From Flavobacteriales bacterium (GTDB taxonomy: Bacteria > Bacteroidota > Bacteroidia > Flavobacteriales_F > PHOS-HE28), in NCBI GenBank assembly GCA_020635655.1, contig JACJZI010000016.1, forward strand, positions 1-48,292: 48,292 nucleotides of DNA. The letters are read 5' to 3'. Every line of letters starts with the position of its first letter. Position 1 is the first letter of the stretch. The notes beneath the pieces are model-generated. The model did not search any database and had not been told where the DNA came from. It saw nothing but the letters and a program-made list of their open reading frames with translations. This document shows positions 44,599 to 48,292 of this stretch, piece after piece. The position numbers were made by a program, and so were the translations under genes.

Positions 44599-45345
44599 CT
44601 AACGGGGGCTCACCTGTTCACTGATCATGCCGAACCGTCGTTCGCGGTTCTGATAGTCGATGATGGCCGTGAACAGGTCGTCCTTTTTGAAGTCAGGCCA
44701 GAGCACGTCGGTGAAGTAGAGTTCGGCGTAGGCGATCTGCCAGAGCAGAAAGTTGCTGACGCGTCTTTCGCCGCTCGTGCGGATAAGCAATTCAGGGTCG
44801 GGCAGCCCGCGCGTGCAAAGGAACTCGCTCACCAGTTCCTCGCTGATGTCCGCAGGATCGATCTCGCCGGTACGGACCTTTTCGGCCAGCAGGCGCATGG
44901 TCCGTACGATCTCCCATCGGGAGCTGTAGCTCAGGGCGAGCGTCAGGGTGATGCGGTCGTTGCTGGCCGTGCTGTCGATGGCCTTCTGCAGGATCCCGTT
45001 GCAGTCTCCGGGCAGACTGTCCAGGTCGCCGATGGCGTTGAGCCGCACGCCGTTCTCGTTCAGACTGTCGAGCTCGCTCATGAGGGTCCGGACCAGAAGG
45101 TCCATCAAGGCATCGACCTCCTCCTGCGGACGATTCCAATTCTCCGTGCTGAAGGCGTACAGGGTCAGATAGCGCACGCCCACCTCGCTGGCCGCCATCA
45201 GGGCCTCGCGCACGGCGCCCACGCCATGGCTGTGCCCCGCCACGCGCATCTCGCCCTGGCGCTTGGCCCAGCGCCCGTTCCCGTCCATGATCACGGCGAT
45301 GTGCCTGGGCACGCGGGCCCGATCGATCCGTTCGCGGAGGTCCAT
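44599..45345 (-). CDS. uppS: Isoprenyl transferase (undecaprenyl diphosphate synthase)
   Basis: The protein has 248 residues, a cis-prenyltransferase that makes the C55 carrier lipid for peptidoglycan and surface glycans. The N-terminus has HIAVIMDGNGRWAKRQG, with the catalytic Asp21. LTLYAFSTENWNRP follows at about 71-84, and the C-terminal DPELLIRTSGERRVSNFLLWQ binds the substrate; all are strongly conserved. The internal ATG at 45345 is chosen, as the frame upstream of it shows no family sequence. The bamA start lies directly after its stop, and the PorG-like gene ends 56 bases upstream. Confidence 0.97.
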   Translation of the reverse strand: MDLRERIDRARVPRHIAVIMDGNGRWAKRQGEMRVAGHSHGVGAVREALMAASEVGVRYLTLYAFSTENWNRPQEEVDALMDLLVRTLMSELDSLNENGVRLNAIGDLDSLPGDCNGILQKAIDSTASNDRITLTLALSYSSRWEIVRTMRLLAEKVRTGEIDPADISEELVSEFLCTRGLPDPELLIRTSGERRVSNFLLWQIAYAELYFTDVLWPDFKKDDLFTAIIDYQNRERRFGMISEQVSPR

Positions 45346-45401
45346 GCTTGAATGCGGCGCCCGCCGATGGGCGGGGGGCAAAGATCGCAAGGATCGGCGG
45401 A

Positions 45402-46232
45402 TCAATGCTTCATCCGGAAGTACAACTCGTCGCACTCGGTGAACTTCGAGAGCAACAGGGTGATGGACAGCCCCGTGTAGTTGTACCAGTCGCTGGTCTT
45501 GGTATCCCCCCTGGCGCGGCCCACGTTCGTGCCGTCGAGCCGGTGTTCGCTGGGGTCGCTGAGCTCCGCTGCGACCGGGTTCAACAGCTCCGGATCGGCA
45601 TAGGTGCCGCTCACGTCGTCGATGTGATCGGTGAAGGTGCGGCGCATGCCCCATTCCAGTTGGATGTCGATGCGGCCCAGGTTGGCCTTCAGGCCGGCCC
45701 CGAACGGCAGGCAGATCTGGTCGTTCTTGTAGGGTTCCCCGGCGCCTGTGGCCGGATTGCCCTGGCCCTCGGTGCCCAGGGGCTGCAGATCGTACCAGGT
45801 GTCGTTGAGCCGGGCCTGCGGGTTCACGTGGAAATAGGCGATGCCACCGAAGAGGAAGGGGGTCCATTTCACACCGTCCTTGCCCGTGCCCCGGTAGTTG
45901 AAGAAATTGACCTCCGCCAGCACCGCCGCTTCGAAGATGTCCGACCGGAAATGCAGACCGCGCGTCTGCTGCACGGTATCCGGTGAATCGCTGTCATAGG
46001 CCTCCAGGCGTCCGTAGAGCACCTGTGCGCGAACGGCATACCGGGTGTCGAAATTGTACCGGTACAACAGGCCACCCATCGGCTTGGTCCTGGCGGGGTA
46101 GTGGTGCGTGTTCAGGTCGCCGATGTAGTAAGTGGCCCCACCGGTGATCCCGATCTCGCCGATCTGGGCATGCACGGGCAGCGCGGCCATCAAGGCCAAA
46201 GCAGGAAGGAGCAGGAGCGGAGAACGGGGCAT
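45402..46232 (-). CDS. PorG-like outer-membrane barrel (DUF6089), T9SS component
   Basis: The protein has 276 residues from the ATG at 46232, chosen as it begins a signal peptide (MPRSPLLLLPALALMAALPVHAQ). The mature start (IGEIGITGGATYYIGDLN) and segments such as GLLYRYNFDTRYAVRAQV and WTPFLFGGIAYFHVNPQ match DUF6089 proteins, which include PorG of the type IX secretion system; PorG contacts the PorK-PorN ring. In Porphyromonas the porG gene lies beside uppS and bamA, as here. It follows nadK with a 95-base gap holding a TAACTTCG box. Assignment to PorG rests on family and position. Confidence 0.82.
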   Translation of the reverse strand: MPRSPLLLLPALALMAALPVHAQIGEIGITGGATYYIGDLNTHHYPARTKPMGGLLYRYNFDTRYAVRAQVLYGRLEAYDSDSPDTVQQTRGLHFRSDIFEAAVLAEVNFFNYRGTGKDGVKWTPFLFGGIAYFHVNPQARLNDTWYDLQPLGTEGQGNPATGAGEPYKNDQICLPFGAGLKANLGRIDIQLEWGMRRTFTDHIDDVSGTYADPELLNPVAAELSDPSEHRLDGTNVGRARGDTKTSDWYNYTGLSITLLLSKFTECDELYFRMKH

Positions 46233-46282
46233 GGTCCCAACAACGCTTATGCGAGCGGCGTGGTATACGCGGAAAGGGGGTG

Positions 46283-46290
46283 CGAAGTTA
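46283..46290 (-). promoter_or_regulatory. -7-like box upstream of the porG-like gene
   Basis: TAACTTCG on the minus strand lies about 50 bases before the ATG at 46232, in the only sizeable gap of the leftward cluster, so it may start an internal transcript for porG-uppS-bamA. Confidence 0.35.
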
Positions 46291-46327
46291 GCTGTGGGAC
46301 AATGTGTGACAGGATGACATCGGCCGA

Positions 46328-47227
46328 TCACTCGGCCGGTGCCGGCCCTGCCGGCCCATTGCGCAGGTCCAGTCCCCAGCTGAGCTTCCGGCGCAGCGTG
46401 GCGAAGAAATCATGTCCTGGCAGGTGGGCGATCAAAGCCGGTTGTTCCGCCTTGCGCACCACGAGCTCGCGTTGGCCCTCGAGCGTGATGCTGCGGGCGT
46501 CCAGGTTCACCAGGTACTTGTCTCGCCGGGCGTTCACCACGATGCGCATCGTGCTCGCATCGTCCACCACGATGGGCCTGACGTTCAGGTTGTGCGGTGC
46601 GATGGGGGTGATCACGAAATTCTGGCATCCGGGCTCCAGGATGGGGCCTCCACAGCTCAACGAATAGGCGGTCGAGCCCGTGGGTGTCGCGATGATGAGG
46701 CCGTCCGCCCAATAGGTGTTCAGGAAGCGGTCGTCCACGTACGTGCGGACCTCCACCATCGTGCTGCGGTCGCGTTTGTGCACGCTCACGTCATTGAGCG
46801 CGAGATCGTCATGATCGAGGATGTCCGAACAACCCTCCAAACGCAGCATGGTGCGTTCCTCGGTCTCGTACTGCCCACTGATCAGCATCCCGAGCGCGGC
46901 ATCGACCTCCTCACTGCGGATGTCGGCCAGGAATCCGAGCCGGCCGAGGTTGATGCCCAGTACGGGGATGCCGGCGCGCGAGGCGAGTGCCACGGCGCGC
47001 AGAAAGGTGCCGTCGCCTCCGAGGCTGATCACCAGGTCGGACCCACCGGCGCCATCCCGCCCGGAGAAGACCTCCGCATCCACCGGTGCGCCATGCTTCC
47101 GGAGCCAGGTCGCGAGACCGTCCTCAAGGCGCACCTCCGATCCGATCGCGACCATGCGCTGCAGCATGCCGGTGATCCGCGGGAGGTCGGCCTTGTCCGG
47201 CCGGCGGGCGTAGAGGGCTATCCGCAT
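46328..47227 (-). CDS. nadK: NAD kinase
   Basis: The protein has 299 residues and phosphorylates NAD to NADP in the cytoplasm. The catalytic GGDGTFL motif is at about residues 70-76 (Asp72), followed by GIPVLGINLGRLGFLADI. The second block has ALNDVSVHKRD (about 140-150), then YWADGLIIATPTGSTAYSLSCGGPI, all typical. The gene starts three bases after the stop of the Omp85-like gene, and the porG-like gene follows. The length is usual for bacterial NAD kinases. The C-terminus ends with a Pro/Ala-rich stretch. Confidence 0.97.
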   Translation of the reverse strand: MRIALYARRPDKADLPRITGMLQRMVAIGSEVRLEDGLATWLRKHGAPVDAEVFSGRDGAGGSDLVISLGGDGTFLRAVALASRAGIPVLGINLGRLGFLADIRSEEVDAALGMLISGQYETEERTMLRLEGCSDILDHDDLALNDVSVHKRDRSTMVEVRTYVDDRFLNTYWADGLIIATPTGSTAYSLSCGGPILEPGCQNFVITPIAPHNLNVRPIVVDDASTMRIVVNARRDKYLVNLDARSITLEGQRELVVRKAEQPALIAHLPGHDFFATLRRKLSWGLDLRNGPAGPAPAE

Positions 47228-47230
47228 CGG

Positions 47231-48292
47231 TCAGAAGGGGTTGGTGAAATGTAGGAAGAAACCATAGGCCCCCTGGGCGTTCATGGTCAGTTCCCCACGC
47301 ACCACCTGGTCGTAGCTGGTCACGAGGTCCAGACCGATGCCGTAGCCGCTCATCCAGGTATTGTCCAGCGCGTTCACCGCGCCGTATTGATCGTCGATCA
47401 CATAGCCGGCGTCCACGAAAGCGTTCGCATAGATCGCCAGGTGCAGGGTGCGGAAGGCCTCCAGGGGGATCAGGTCCACCCGCCGGTCGATGGGACGGAG
47501 CAGTTGGAACACCGCGTTCAATTTGCCCAGCAGATAGTGCTGGCCATCGATGACCTGGTATTCATAGCCCCGTACATAGTTGCGATAGCCCAGGCCTTCC
47601 TGCACGAAATAGGGCGTGGGCGGACCGAAGGTGGTCTTGCCGCGAAGCGCCAGTGCAAGCGTGGAACGTGCGGACAGCGGCCACCAGTTGCTCCAATTCG
47701 CCGATAGCCTGGTGATGTCCGGCGCGTGATCGCTCAACAACCCCAGGCCCTGACGTTCCACCTGCAGTTCGCCGAAATGGCCCTGGAGCGGATAGGCGCG
47801 GGAATCCCGATTGTCGTGGATGATGGTATAGCGCAGGAAGAGGAACCCGGCATGCGTGGCCCCCCCTCCCAAATGGTCGGGGAACTCGGATGCCAGATCG
47901 CGCTGGACCGAGGCGTCCGAATATCCAAGTCGCCAGGCATGTCGCAGGTCATGCGCACGGCGCAGCGTCAGTTCCAAGGTCGCGTTCCATTGTGTCCTTG
48001 CATTCCCTTTTTCCGGTGCGAAGAAGATGCGTTCGTTGTCCACGGTGGCCGTTGTCACCTCGTGCTGCTGGTAGTAGCCACCGCCCAGGCTCAGCCCCCA
48101 GCGCTGCTTCCGGTCGATGAAGGGGACCTTGTAATGCAGGCCATATTGCTGGGCATAGCCGAACTGGAACTGCACATCAGCGGTCTCGTTCATTCCCCGG
48201 GAATTGTATCGGTAGATGTAGAAGCCCCAATTGAGCCGGGAAAGGTCGCGTGTGCGCCACCAGGTATTGAAGTTCGGGTCGGCGACCTCCAG
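47231..48292 (-). CDS. Omp85-superfamily outer-membrane barrel, C-terminal part (cut by window end)
   Basis: The frame is open to the window edge on the minus strand, and 353 residues are visible; the ATG at 48193 is internal. The sequence is a run of amphipathic strands (WGLSLGGGYYQQHEV, RTQWNATLELTLRRA, FLFLRYTIIHDNRDSRAYPLQGHFGELQVE). It carries the L6 motif VRGYEYQV characteristic of the Omp85 superfamily and ends with GAYGFFLHFTNPF, a C-terminal barrel signal. It is likely a BamA- or TamA-like protein; the expected N-terminal POTRA or other domains lie outside. Its stop is three bases before the nadK start. The role (protein insertion or lipid export) is unknown. Confidence 0.82.
   Translation of the reverse strand: MEVADPNFNTWWRTRDLSRLNWGFYIYRYNSRGMNETADVQFQFGYAQQYGLHYKVPFIDRKQRWGLSLGGGYYQQHEVTTATVDNERIFFAPEKGNARTQWNATLELTLRRAHDLRHAWRLGYSDASVQRDLASEFPDHLGGGATHAGFLFLRYTIIHDNRDSRAYPLQGHFGELQVERQGLGLLSDHAPDITRLSANWSNWWPLSARSTLALALRGKTTFGPPTPYFVQEGLGYRNYVRGYEYQVIDGQHYLLGKLNAVFQLLRPIDRRVDLIPLEAFRTLHLAIYANAFVDAGYVIDDQYGAVNALDNTWMSGYGIGLDLVTSYDQVVRGELTMNAQGAYGFFLHFTNPF

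Overview
The window is a GC-rich chromosomal segment from a member of the Bacteroidota, most likely a Flavobacteriales-like lineage. The lineage call rests on gene content: two secreted proteins with type A type IX secretion (T9SS) tails, a giant adhesin with a gliding-motility (type B) C-terminal domain, a PorP/SprF protein, an OmpA protein of PorE type, a PorG-like barrel, a CarboxypepD_reg TonB receptor, and promoters of the TAnnTTTG type. No rRNA, tRNA or CRISPR array was recognised.

Layout. 1-8.3 kb: the end of frr, a radical SAM/SPASM protein, an overlapping trio (RND-family exporter, rfbA, polyprenyl synthase), a TIGR01777 epimerase and small unknown genes. 8.3-8.6 kb: an inverted-repeat element between near-identical direct repeats. 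8.6-12.7 kb: odhA-odhB, the E1 and E2 of 2-oxoglutarate dehydrogenase. 12.7-17.3 kb: a duplicated TPR/class III adenylate cyclase gene. The first copy is cut off at its transmembrane helix and replaced by a REP hairpin/RAYT element and an AT-richer membrane gene; the second copy is intact. 17.3-19.9 kb: two T9SS cargo proteins and a small membrane protein, all leftward.

20-33.2 kb: a three-gene surface operon, with a 3255-residue adhesin carrying 31 tandem repeats of about 89 residues, then PorP/SprF, then OmpA, closed by an intrinsic terminator. This resembles the sprB-sprF logic of gliding and T9SS adhesin loci. 33.2-36.3 kb, leftward: a barrel-less plug protein, an ECF-type sigma factor and a putative anti-sigma/TPR protein, with an Nfu Fe-S protein upstream. 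36.4-40 kb, rightward: a cysteine-rich small protein, a TonB-dependent receptor, a secreted HMA protein (probably a heavy-metal uptake set) and a gamma carbonic anhydrase-like protein.

40-48.3 kb, leftward: an envelope-biogenesis cluster reading Omp85 barrel (cut by the window edge), nadK, porG-like, uppS, bamA, two ompH/skp genes and murI. It links outer-membrane protein assembly, undecaprenyl phosphate and D-glutamate supply, and a T9SS component. Several genes have a -7-like box only 4-6 bases before the ATG, which suggests leaderless transcripts.
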